A stretch of DNA of 64,000 bases from Atherix ibis (Eukaryota; Arthropoda; Insecta; Diptera; Athericidae): NCBI GenBank assembly GCA_958298945.1, contig OY282609.1:67366220-67430219 (forward strand). The letters are read 5' to 3'. This document shows positions 14,451-26,300 of the stretch, piece after piece. Within the stretch, counting starts at the first letter, position 1; each line of letters starts with the position of its first letter. Under the pieces are notes generated by a model. The model did not search any database. It was given only the letters and a program-made list of their open reading frames with translations, and was not told the origin of the DNA. The translations under genes were made by a program, and so were the position numbers.

Positions 14451-16609
14451 CGTGTATATATACCAAAAATAATATGGAGAAAAATTAAAGTTGTTTGTAT
14501 GTACTTAAGTATAAATATTTATAGTAAATCACGGTTTTCTTTGATTGTATGGTATCTGTTTTAATATTTGTTTTTTTCCATTTTATTTAAATTTATTTAT
14601 TTATTAAAACTATTGCTATTATCTATGCTATTGATTATATTTTTTCTCGTATTTAACAGAGAAATAATTGAAAAAAAGAAAATATTTCACGGTAACCTAT
14701 ATCAGATATTCTATGTAACTAAGTGTATGTGTGGAATATGCATGTGTGTATAAAGAGAAAATATCAACAATTACTATGTAGGAGATAACTAACTAACTAT
14801 GTATGTTTGCATGTTTATAAATATCTATTCTGCGTATATGAATTCAGAGTAACAACAACAAAAACCACAGTTTTCTATATTTTATACTATTAAGATAGAA
14901 GAGTATTAAAAATGAGAGAAAAATCTTATGTAATTAAAATTTACGGTTGGTTTTTTTCTATTTTTTTTTGTGGAAATATTTAACAAAATGCAGATTTTTG
15001 ATCAAATTAAAAACAATTGAAATAAATTTCGTAAATTAAATTTTTTTCTCTCTGTCTCTCTTTTTTTATGCACATATAAAGTAGAGTGGATGAATGCATA
15101 TGTGCAGCTAAGGGTTGGTGACATGTATATTCGACTATTGCTTCAGTAAATTTCTTCCTTTTACCCCATTTTTACTCATTTAATTATTTAGTTAATATGG
15201 CTTCGTTTTAATAATATTTATCAGCAATAACTGTAAGAGTGTGTATATTACGTATTTGGCTCTGTTATTCTCTTCTTCGTTTGCTATTTCCTACTACTCT
15301 TAAATTCATTTCATTTTTAATTTATTCTACATCCATATTTTTTGGGAATTGACATTATCACTATTTATTTTTGTTTATTTAAATTGAGATTTTCTTAAAA
15401 AGTGGATTCTATTTAAAATAGGAACATATTATTTTAGTAGTAGACATTACGTATATAAGTTATTTCTTTTTATTATTTATTTTTCTGTTTACAGTATGTA
15501 TTTCTGTATAGAACTACATTTTGAACTAATTATGTTTTAAAAAGAAGATTAGGAAAAAAATTTTGTTAGTTTGTTTTTGTTTGTTTGTAGGAAATTAACC
15601 AAAAATAAAATTTCATTTCAATTAATAAGCGTGCACTTATGTGTGATTGTGTATATACCATTTTATATAAACTAGTATTACTTTTGTATATTTATTTGAA
15701 ATATATTCATGTATATACTGTCTATGTATTCAACATAGTTATATATATATAAATATGTTCCATTTATACAATAAATACCAATTTTACAATAAAAACTGTT
15801 GAGAACATGTTATTTTATGTTTTTCGTTTGCTTTTGTATAATTTATAATTTTTTTAACAAAAAACAAAATTATACAATTTGTGTTATAATATATATTATT
15901 TATGTACAATTTCTATTTACATGTATGTATGCGCATTGTTATATTATTATTATTATTATTGATTTTGTTGAAATATTGTTCTTGTAGTTTTTCAGAAATT
16001 ATTTTATAATTTTTTTAAATTTTCTTTTTATTATACTTTAATTGTGAAAAAATATTTTAATATAGAGATTTTCATTTGTGTTTCCTTTTATTTTTTAATT
16101 TCCGGTTAATATAGAAAGACAAAACAAATTTTTTTTAGACAAAATTAAATATCCCAAACAATTTCACACAATTTTATAAATTTTTCTTTTCTTTATTCAC
16201 AGAAAATATTTTTTTTTAAATTCATTTTATTAAATTTTTTCTCATGTCGGTAATTATCGTTTTGTTTTTCAATAAAAGTTACGAAAAAAATTCTGTTTTA
16301 AAATCGTTTACATTTGGAAAAAGAACTTTTTTTAAGCTTAATTTTTTTTAACTTTTTCTTTTACTTTTGACTTTATTTTCTATGCAAAAATATACGCATC
16401 GCAGGCATACGAAGTTTTGTTAAAATTTTTGACTAACATAAAAAATTCATGAAAAATTTTAAAAATATAGACATATTATTAAAAGAAAAACATTTGTTTT
16501 GTTTTTAAATAATAATCATAATAAAAATAAACTTATTTTATAAGAATAATAATAATAATTGCTTTTAAAGCTATTTCTTTTATTACAATCCTTCTTTCTA
16601 TTATTTAAA

Positions 16610-16634
16610 ATAATAATAATAATAATAATAATAA
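16610..16634. repeat. (AAT)n microsatellite
   Basis: AAT trinucleotide run of about 25 bp. Confidence 0.85.
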
Positions 16635-19282
16635 TTATAAACTTATAAACTATAATTAGACTTATTTTCTTTATTTACTTTAATTATTATTTATAAGAAG
16701 CGCCATATTTTCATAAATATTTATTCATCATTTTGTAGTAGTTTTTTTTATGTTTTAAACTAAAAACGTACGTTATTTAATTCATAGTTCTTATATTTTT
16801 TTTTTCCTACGTCCATATTTACGGCAATTTCTTTTTTATGCTATTTTTATTACCATTTTTTTTTAATTTTAAATTTAATTTAAATAATATAATAATTAAT
16901 AATTCATAAAAAGAAAATGTTTTAATCGGTAACTATAAGTTTCAATTCTTAAAATTAATATATCTCTATGGATATATGTGTGTGTATGTGTTGGTGTTTT
17001 GTAAATGTTTGTATTTTCGTATGCGTCGTCGTCACGATTACGATTATGATCTTAGCTCTTTCTACTGTTTTTTTCTTCTTTCTTTTTCTTTTGCTCTACA
17101 AATTGCGGGAATATAAATTTGTGCAATTTTGTAAATTAATATTTTCATTTTCATCTACATTTTTAATTATTATTTTTCTTAATAGTTTTTTTATTTTCAA
17201 TTTTTTTTAAACCGCTTTTTAACGAAAAATGAAAATTTCTTTTAAAACTCCAGTATATTTTTGTTATTTTTTAGATCGCATTAATTTTGCCAATCTTGAA
17301 ATGATTATTTAAACCAAATTTTCTGTTATGTCCTCGTTGATACAATATTTTTTTATAGCATTGGTAATTTTTTTTTCTAGTTTTCCTTAACTTATAATTG
17401 CAAATTTATAAAAAAACTTTTTATAATAACAGTGTAAGGGTATTAAAATTTCTTTTTAAATTACGAAAAGATCGTTTAAAAAAAAAACCAAATTTTATAC
17501 TAAAATTGGTTTTTCCTTCTACTTGCATTATTTATGCAAAAGCAAATAAATTAATTTTTATATTTTTAAGTAAAAATCTTTTCTTAAAGGAATTAAATAT
17601 TATTGTAATAATTTTCTTAAAACGTTTTTTATTTCTACATCAAAAAACTTTTTCTATTTATTTATGTGCTAAAAATTTTTGATTGGTAATAATTTTCTGT
17701 TTAGAATTTGTAGTATTCAATCAAAAATCTTTTTAGTGCCAAAAATATTAGTTTGAAATATATGTTTTTTTTCTATTTTAATATTTCGTTGAAATTAAGA
17801 AACAACATTTGAAAGCAATAGATTTTTAAAAACTGCGAACAATATTAAAAATGAATTGAATAATTTTAAATAAAAAAAATATCTTGTTTGAATTAAAATG
17901 AAACTATTTATATAAAATAACGTTTTTTTTCAGAACGGTTTTGATTGATGTCAAGAATTATTAGTTTTTATATTGAACGTTTTTGTTTCTGTTCCGAATA
18001 TGTAAATCTTTCTATTAATTAAAAATTAATATTTTTATGAAAAAAAGGTCATAACTTTTTTGATGAATTATTTTATAATTTTTGTTTTTAATTTATAGTT
18101 TTTCGTTATAAATTGTAGGTCATCCCTTAAAAAAATTGCAAATATTCGGTAAAAAAAAATATAAAACAAAATAAATATTTTTACTTTGAACAAGTTGATC
18201 ATGTGTCACAATTGCATATAAAATACTTTATGTATTTATTGTATTTATGTATGTGTATGTGGATTCAGGTAAATTTGTACGTTATTCCCATTACTCTCAT
18301 ATGGCTTGTTATTATTATTATTAATAATTATTTATTAAATTATTTTACCCTCTTTTAAGAAAACAATTAATTATGAATTTATATTTATATATGTTTTCAA
18401 TATTTTTTTTTAAATAATTATTCTTCTTTCTGTAAAATTTATTATAAGCACTTTTATATTTGTACGTGGGTAGACTTTTTCTATTTTTCTTAAGTTTTGT
18501 GTATTTTTATCTTTTAGCAGATTATTATCTCATCTCTTTGTCTTATTATTATGTTTTAATTCATTTCGACTATGATTTAATGTAACCGTCAATATGAAAT
18601 TAATGTTCGAATATGACAAAAACATATAAATGGAGAGAAGCAGTTAAGTATTTTATCTGCTCTTTTTGATTCTTTTTCTTTCATTTTCTTTTGTATTATT
18701 TATGATTCAGATGAGATTATTCTTATTTAGGAGAACTTCTATTCTCTTTTTTTAATACTTCTGAACCATTATTTCTCTTTGCTTGGCTTTTTATGTAAAC
18801 GTGTGTCATCTGTCTCGGAATTCATATAAATTGATTTTCTTTAATTATAAATAACATTATTATTATTGATTTTCCTTATTTTTCAAATACTATTTATTTT
18901 TTGTTACTTGTATCCATAATGTAATAATATGATTGTTTTGTGTATCTATGTATGTGTATGTATGCTTTTCTATATATTTATTAATAGATTTATTTATTTA
19001 ATTATATATTATTATTACTATTATTATGCATTTATTGTATTTATTTATTTATTTATAAATATATTATATTATTTCAATTATTTCTATTTTATTTACTATA
19101 CTTTCCTTTTATTTATATTATCATTTATAATTAAAAAATATTATTATTATATTTTGCTTTAATCACTATATTTATGTATGTATATAATATAACTTAATAA
19201 GAGTTCATTTTTTACTATTTATCTGTTTTTAAATTTATTCATTTATTTTATGGCAGGTACTTGAGTTTCTAATACAAAATAC

Positions 19283-19350
<68 letters not shown>

Positions 19351-19360
19351 TAATAATAAT
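19283..19360. repeat. Long (AAT)n microsatellite
   Basis: Nearly uninterrupted TAA trinucleotide array of about 75 bp with two small breaks, the longest of several such arrays in the AT-rich block. Confidence 0.9.
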
Positions 19361-21963
19361 TTATAATAATCAATAATTTATAATAATTATTTATATACAA
19401 CATATTTTCATAGTATTTTCTGTTTTTTCTTTCTTTAATTCAATTCATTTAATTTTATTTATTTACTTATTATTATTATTACTCAATACATTATAAACTC
19501 TATATGCATGTATTAATTATATTATGTATATATCATTATTATATATAATTTTTCCTTTTTTATTTTTAAATACAATAAACTATAGTCGCTTTTAAAATAT
19601 CTTCCCAATATTCCTTCTGTTTTTATCTTTCTAACGATTCGATCTATTTATATAGCAGCAAAATATTTTAAATTATTCCAAAAAAAAAAAAAAATATTAG
19701 TTAAATGATTAAGAAAAAAAAGAAATAGAATCAAAAATTGTTTATATATTTTATCTGAAAAATTATTATCAAATATTTTTTTTCTTCTCCAAATATGTGT
19801 AAATTTTGAATAAATATATTTTGTCAGATTTTATTTTATTTTAGTTGTTGTAATAATTAAAAGCAGAATAAAATTGCATAAAGTCTTTAAATAAATTTTG
19901 TATTTTTAACATTTTTTATGCATTCAATATTTTATTTATTTTAAATTATTTTTTTGATAATGATGTTTATTTTTTAATATGGATTTTGTTCGCATAACAA
20001 ATATCATTGCTTTAAATTCAATCAGATTAATTTTAGTAGAATCAATTATTAAATCAACCATAATTTTTAAGGATATTTCTTTGTTTTTTTTTTGTTTTCC
20101 AACTATGTTCTACTATAAAAAATCCGTAATCACTATATTTTATTTAAATTTTTTTTATTATTTTTCATTAATATTATTCGATTTTATTTAAAAAGAAACT
20201 ATTATTTTTATAATGACACTTGTGGTGAGAAATGACTAAAAATTATTTTGTTTTAAGTTAAAAAAAAAGTGTTTGTGAAAAATGGAAAATTTTTATATTT
20301 TGAACTTTTTTAATTAAATATATTTGCCCAAAAAGATAAATTTCTTTTAGAAAATTTTTAATGAAATGGCATTTTTTCAACAAAAAAATTAGATTTAATT
20401 TTTCAGACAGTTTCAAAACATTTTAAAATTTTTCATACAGTTTTTAAAAAAAATGTTTCATGAATTTTGAACAAAAGTAAATTCAATATTGTTTTTAAAA
20501 AATAGGTCAGAATTTTTTTTGGATACTTTATTTTTATATTATAGCAAATAAACCCTGTCAAAAACGACCATTTTTTTGTTCAGATATTTTTTTCTAATTA
20601 AAAAATAAAATCATCTAGATAAAATTATTCAAATTATTCATCTTTAATTATCTTCATTCTCATTAAAAAAATTTATAGCATATTGAAAAAAATAAGTTTT
20701 CTTTTCTTTCTTGGTAATAAAAAAGAGAATTTTCAACCCCTTCACTGTTATTTTTTGTCTTGTATTACCAGAGTTTTTGTAATAATATATTTCGTTATTT
20801 ATAATATCTGTATTTGCATATGCATTTATCTATAAATAATAGATATTTTTTTTTCTATAATTTTTTTTGTTATTTATTATTATGTACTGATGGATTTCTA
20901 ATGTATATAATTTTAAATAGCACCCTACTATCAAATAAATAATTAAGAAAAAAAAAATAAAAAAATAAAAGAAGTCAAAAAAAATAGAAAAATTAAAAAA
21001 ATCTTAAAAAATTATTTTTCAGGTTCTTTTACTGTGTTCTCTTTAATTTTGTTCTTCTCTCTTTATCTCTCACTGAAAGACACTTTTTCTTTTATTCTTT
21101 TGTTTGTTTTTTTTTGACTTCTAGGAGCTTTTTTTACTCACGCTTCTCATCCTACTCTCTCCTAGTATCAACAAAAAAAAAATACCATCAATCAAACAAA
21201 AAAAATTGGTTTTAGAAAATTATTTAAAAATTGAATAATTAGCAAAAATGTAAAAATTTACACTAAAAGAGAGATGGTGAAAATACATTTTCAGAAGCTT
21301 TAAAAATTAGAAAATAAATTAACTAAACAAGATGGGATGAATAGAAAATTTCAGTTTTCTTAACTAGAAACGAAAAACTGATCTTACTCCATCCCATGCT
21401 TATTGTTTACTTTTTATTTACTCTCAATGTTCTCTATTTTAATTTTTCTCTCTTTTTTTCCTTCTATAGCATTTCTATTTATTAATATTCTTTTAATATC
21501 AATTCTATATTTAAAAAAAAAAAAAAATTTCATGATATACTTTGTATATTAACATAAAAAAATTAAAGTAAAATTAAAAAAAAAAACTTAGTTTTTTAAA
21601 CTATTGTTAATAAAAAAAAAAAATAAACAAAAAAATAATAATAGTAAATCACACATAGTATCTTATATTTTCGATATTTTTTAAATAGGAATTTTTAATT
21701 AGTTTAGTTTGTACCCGTTTTGTTTTATTGTAGTTTGTTTGTTTGTTTTTCTTTTTTTTTGTTACAATTTTTAATTTTAAATCTATGGTTTTTGTATATA
21801 TAAATAAATAAATTACATAAAATATTCTATTTACTCTCTTTTCTATATATTTTTGCTTGTAGTTGTTATTCTTTTATCTTGGTTTTTTTTGTATTTGTAT
21901 GATATCTTTTCTATAAAAAAAAATCTCTTATTAGTACTATTGCATTATTTATTATTATTTATT

Positions 21964-21968
<5 letters not shown>

Positions 21969-21996
<28 letters not shown>

Positions 21997-21997
21997 A
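21969..21997. repeat. (TA)n microsatellite
   Basis: TA dinucleotide run of about 28 bp. Confidence 0.85.
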
Positions 21998-22480
21998 GCT
22001 ATTATACTGATTTATTTTTTGTTTTCCCTTCTATATTTATATGAATATGTATATGTGTATATGTATGTATAAAAAAAAATATTCTATATTGTATAAAAAA
22101 AATTCCTGATATATTTTTCACTGAGTTCGGACTATTTCTGTGTATTATATTCTATTGTAGTTTTGTATATTAATTGTATTTTTTTTATATATATAATTAT
22201 TTATTTGTATTTATTTTATTTATAAATCTGTTTCCTTTAACAAAAAAAAATACTTCTTAGTAAGTTTATTGGCGTTTTTCTTTTAAAAATAAATATCCTC
22301 TAACTAAACCAAAACAAATATTCTAATATATTATTTTTTTTATTTCGGTAATATACCGAAAACTGGTATTGTCATAATAAGTAAAAAAAAAAAAAATTAA
22401 AATCAAAATGATAACGTGTTCAATTATTAAAAAAAAAATTCAATCAATAAATGTTAATTAAACTGTTTGTGAATATTTTC

Positions 22481-22487
22481 TCCCTGA
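22481..22487 (-). promoter_or_regulatory. miR-125 seed match (7mer-A1) in proximal 3' UTR
   Basis: The transcript strand reads TCAGGGA, matching miR-125 bases 2-7 plus the A opposite base 1, 665 nt after the chinmo stop. A second identical 7-mer is at 3519-3525. Single 7-mers have limited specificity. Confidence 0.3.
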
Positions 22488-22649
22488 ATAAATGTGTTTT
22501 TTGTTTGATTTTAGTTTTTTTTTTGTATTTTTTTTTCTTCATTTTTTTGGTATTACCATTAATATTGCAAATATACGTTAAAATATCTAAAAGTTTATAA
22601 CGAAGTAAAAATTATTTTTAAAAAATAAGTTATAAAAATAAAAACGAAT

Positions 22650-23151
22650 AAATAATAAAAACAAATTGGAGGACGAGATTATCTAGAATTCAATAAATGA
22701 CGACGTACACATATGATGGTTGTTGATTGGAAATTGATTACTTTTAGACAACATCTGTTGATTGAGTGTAGAGTTGTAAATCTTTGTTGACTGATGTGCA
22801 TGTGGATTACGATGTGGTTGTTGATTGGTTGACTGGTGAATTGGTTGATTGGCTGTTTAAGTTGAAAAACTAGATGACTGATCAACTGAGAGTAGCATCT
22901 AAATGTCCCATATTGTTGATGATGGTAATTAAGCAATTTTCAGATCTCCCATCCCCCGGTTCCTGTTCATCCTTTCATCCATCATAGTACAAAAATGACC
23001 AGCCAGTACATCGTCCCTGAATTTAGATTCCCTTCTTTTTTAATGTGGTTGACGGTGGTTGTATCGGTTTGATGCCGTAGAATTTCCTCTTTAGCGTCTC
23101 TAATTGCGGTTGAATTATATTCTCTTAGAAAAATAATAAACGAAAAAACTT
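22650..23151 (-). other. Proximal 3' UTR of chinmo, including a CAATCAACC-rich stretch
   Basis: Directly after the stop codon the DNA keeps moderate G+C until about 22,650. Positions 22,760-22,860 carry many imperfect copies of (on +) TTGATTGG/TTGACTGG, i.e. CCAATCAA on the transcript. A frame without ATG (22679-22936, minus) translates this into Gln/Asn/Ile-rich sequence and is not accepted as coding. Confidence 0.6.
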
Positions 23152-23366
23152 CTATTGGCTATGATTTTGTCCCTGCAATTGATTTATACCGCTTTCGTGT
23201 TTATGCTCGCGCGCAATGTGTCGCCGTACTGTATTGTTTCGTGTAAATGTTCTCGGACAGAATGGGCACGGTACTCGTATACCTTGATGACGTTGTCGAA
23301 TGTGGGCACGTAAATTTGTTTCATATCCATACAAACGCTCACAATACAGGCACTTTAATTTTTTTC
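23152..23366 (-). CDS. chinmo: chinmo coding exon 8: paired C2H2 zinc fingers and stop
   Basis: Acceptor GGATTAG before 23366; TAG stop at 23154-23152. Residues 394-464 contain finger 1 (C-x2-C-x12-H-x4-H, C399/C402/H415/H420) and finger 2 (C427/C430/H443/H448) joined by QGIRVP, then a short Gln/Asn-rich tail ending NQLQGQNHSQ. All zinc ligands are intact. The YETNLRAHIRQRHQG run is characteristic of the Chinmo first finger. Confidence 0.94.
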
Positions 23367-26300
23367 CTAATCCATTATAAGAATTGCGTTCGTCCAAAAT
23401 CATAAAGTTAAATGGGATGTCCAGAAACAGTTAATACCAAATGACATCAGTTGATAGTGTTCAGCAATAGATTGCGCCATAATATAAAAGAAAAATTTAA
23501 AAAAAAATCACATTAATTTAGACAAATTGTTCTTGTGATGTTTTGGACTGTGGTTTTTATTTTATTTTTTTTATCATTACTACCATCAGCTGTATTCACT
23601 GTCCCGCTGTTCTTATTATTCAATTTGGTTGCATTCCAGACGTTCAACATATCGGCAGGCGCTATCGATGCTGCCAATCCACCTGGTTCCGTATTTTTGA
23701 AATCAACAAGTGTTGTCGGCGTCGGTGGTGCTGTATTAGATGTCGGTGGCTGAGGTGAATAATCGATTTCCATTTTTATTCTCAAATCTTCAGCGCCAGT
23801 CTAAATTTATTAATAATATTTTTTGGTATTGCAATCGAAATATTTTTTTTATTTTCTTTTGTCTATGAAATTTGAATTAAATTATTTATTTTGTTTTTAA
23901 GTTAATTTTATTTTTGGCCCTATAGAAGTACAATAATTTCGTATTTAAAAAAATTTATATCTTATCATTGTTTTGTTGTTGTTTTTCCTTTTTTCCAAAA
24001 AAGAAAAAATATATTATTAAAAAAAACAATTTGGAAGAAAATTTTGTATTTTTATTTTTAATATGCCAAAAATATTTTACTTAAATTTATAATATGAAAA
24101 AAAAACTGAAAAATTTCGAAAAGTTTTGCGCCAAGATATATATTTTTTTCCTTAAAAACTTAAAATATTATTAAGAAAATATATTTGCTTTCTTATAAAC
24201 TAAAATTGAACAAAAAAAAAAAGAATTTAGATGAAATTATATTTAATATTAAAATTAAAATAATTTTACATAAAACTTAAGAGGAATTTTGTTAAAAATG
24301 GAAAAAAAATATCTAAAAAATAATAATTTTTTATTTGTTCTAAAAAAAGGTGTAATTTTATTATAGAATAAAATTGTTATTATTATTTTTCAATTTCTTG
24401 AAGACATTACTGAGAGTAAGACAAAGGAATTTTTAAGATATTTCATAGATATTACTTAGTTTTTATATTGTATATAAAAAAAGTTTTAAAAAATTGAGAA
24501 AAAACTGAAAATAGTTTTTCATGTTTAGGGTTTTTGTAAAATTAGTAAAATTTCCAAGGAAAACATAGACAAATTTTGAATTGATAGTAAATTTTAAGTG
24601 ATTTTTTTTTTCAAATTAGAAAGAATAATAAATTTTAGGATATAATTATAAAGTAAAAGGTAGTTATGAGTATAGAATTTATGAAAAAATTAAATTCTCT
24701 TCATATTATATATATAAAAATCAATAATATATAAAAATCAAGAACAAATTGTCATTTTTCATATATAATGAACTGAAAAATATAAATTATTGAAAATAAA
24801 CTGAAGTTGAATAGCAATCAAATAAAATTATACAAAAACAGGCGAGAACGATAAATTAACAAACAGAATCTGATAAATAAAAATACCTTAAGCGCAAAAC
24901 TTTTCGAACTGCCTTCGTTAGATATCCTTACATCATTTGATTCACGTTCATCTTTGTCATCTTCATTGGCCTCATTAGTGCTGCCATTATTCCGTTCCGT
25001 TCGTTCTGGTCTATCCTGACATGTACCAGTTCCGTTTCCCGTTCCAGCGGTCGTACTTGGTGGGCTATGATTATCATATCTACTGAGTAAATTAAAATCA
25101 ATACTGCAATGTTCTAATACTGATTACAATAGACTAATTGTCATTATTTTTTTAACTTGTTAACTACTACAGTGGTAGGTATTAAAAAACTGTTCCAAAA
25201 AGAAAAAATCGAATTTCAGGTTTTTTCGACACTACTAGGAAATTGCACTAGTACAATTTGAACCAAAGACAAAATACAAAACAATTCTTTCATCTTCAAA
25301 TTGATAATAATACCTTGACTGTGGTGATACTCGTTCTGATTGCATTGTATCCGCCTCTGTAGGTGCAGTTGATGACGCACTGCTTCCAGGTCTTAAAAAA
25401 ATTTTTAGTAAATACAAACGGTTTGCTTAAGAAAATCATAAAGACGAAAGGCAAATTTTTTTCAATTAGAAAAAAATTGGGATTTTTTTCACACGTCTGT
25501 ACACGTGATAGAAGTAAATCTCACCTGTACGGTTTATTGATTGGGCTAGCACTTTCCGCACTACCCTTTGAACCATCGCGCAGAACACTTCCTCTCGCCT
25601 CTTGCTCAGCAAATGGGCTTCGTATGTGTCGTTTGCGTGGAGCAGCATCAAATGGCAATGGCCGATGGGGATAAATTGGCAACGCATACGGCGATATTGC
25701 TCCAAGACCGGAACTGCTCGGATGCATAAGCGAATCGCATTCTTGTTTTAAGTTGCTTAAACCTGAAATTATTACATACGGAGTGATTGTAGTTGAAAAA
25801 ATTAATTTTCCGTTGGTATTTTTACACGAATGGAGATAAGGCACACTGTTTGACGTACCGCTCGATAGATTATTCCGTTGCTGTCTTCTTCCTAGTGGAG
25901 AATCCAATTGTGTTTCGTGTGATTGAGATTGGGCAGCTGCCAATCGGCCATGTTCCGTTGATAGTCCTTTTACCTTCGCACCGAAAAAAGTTTAATTTTT
26001 TTTTACTAATAACCAATCATAAACACATAAAGTGAATAGAATAATAAATCGAAATTGATTTACTTGTAAATTTTCAGCTGCTTTCAAAAAACTATTTAGA
26101 GCCTCTTGCGATACGTGAACTTCACCTTTATACATGAATTCAAGCAGTGCTGACATATTCTCTGGAGATGTAGCCTCCAATATAACAACGCATTGTCCAT
26201 GCGTTGGAGCTGTTTCAAATAATTCGGCAAATTTTTTCGAACAGGCCGCCAAAATAAGTTTATGTGCCTTGAAGACTGTGCCTGAAAAATAAGAGAGGTA

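Larger units (their letters stand above)
1..22650 (-). other. Very AT-rich region downstream of chinmo; candidate distal 3' UTR
   Basis: About 22.6 kb of A/T homopolymer runs, (AAT)n arrays and short low-complexity frames, with no recognisable protein, RNA gene or transposon. Blocks alternate between T-rich and A-rich on the + strand (for example A-rich 3,050-3,950). Drosophila chinmo has a 3' UTR of several kilobases with let-7 and miR-125 sites. A let-7 seed cluster 12 kb beyond the stop here suggests the transcript could extend deep into this block. AATAAA on the minus strand occurs first near 22,339-22,344 and very often afterwards, so the cleavage site cannot be told. Confidence 0.45.

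Noticed and set aside
22679..22936. 85-codon minus-strand frame after the chinmo stop as an extra exon
   Set aside because: No ATG, built from CAATCAACC-like repeats, no domain, and no clear acceptor or donor linking it.
23513..23583. C-terminal extension of exon 7 (DKKNKIKTTVQN...) as the natural end of the protein
   Set aside because: It would remove both zinc fingers. The GTAGTA donor and matching phase lead to the finger exon. A fingerless isoform by intron retention is possible but unsupported.
25521..25943. Continuous 140-codon minus-strand frame read as one exon
   Set aside because: It runs through a 96-bp intron (donor GTACGT at 25858, acceptor CAG before 25762). Splicing restores a Chinmo-like sequence and consistent phase.
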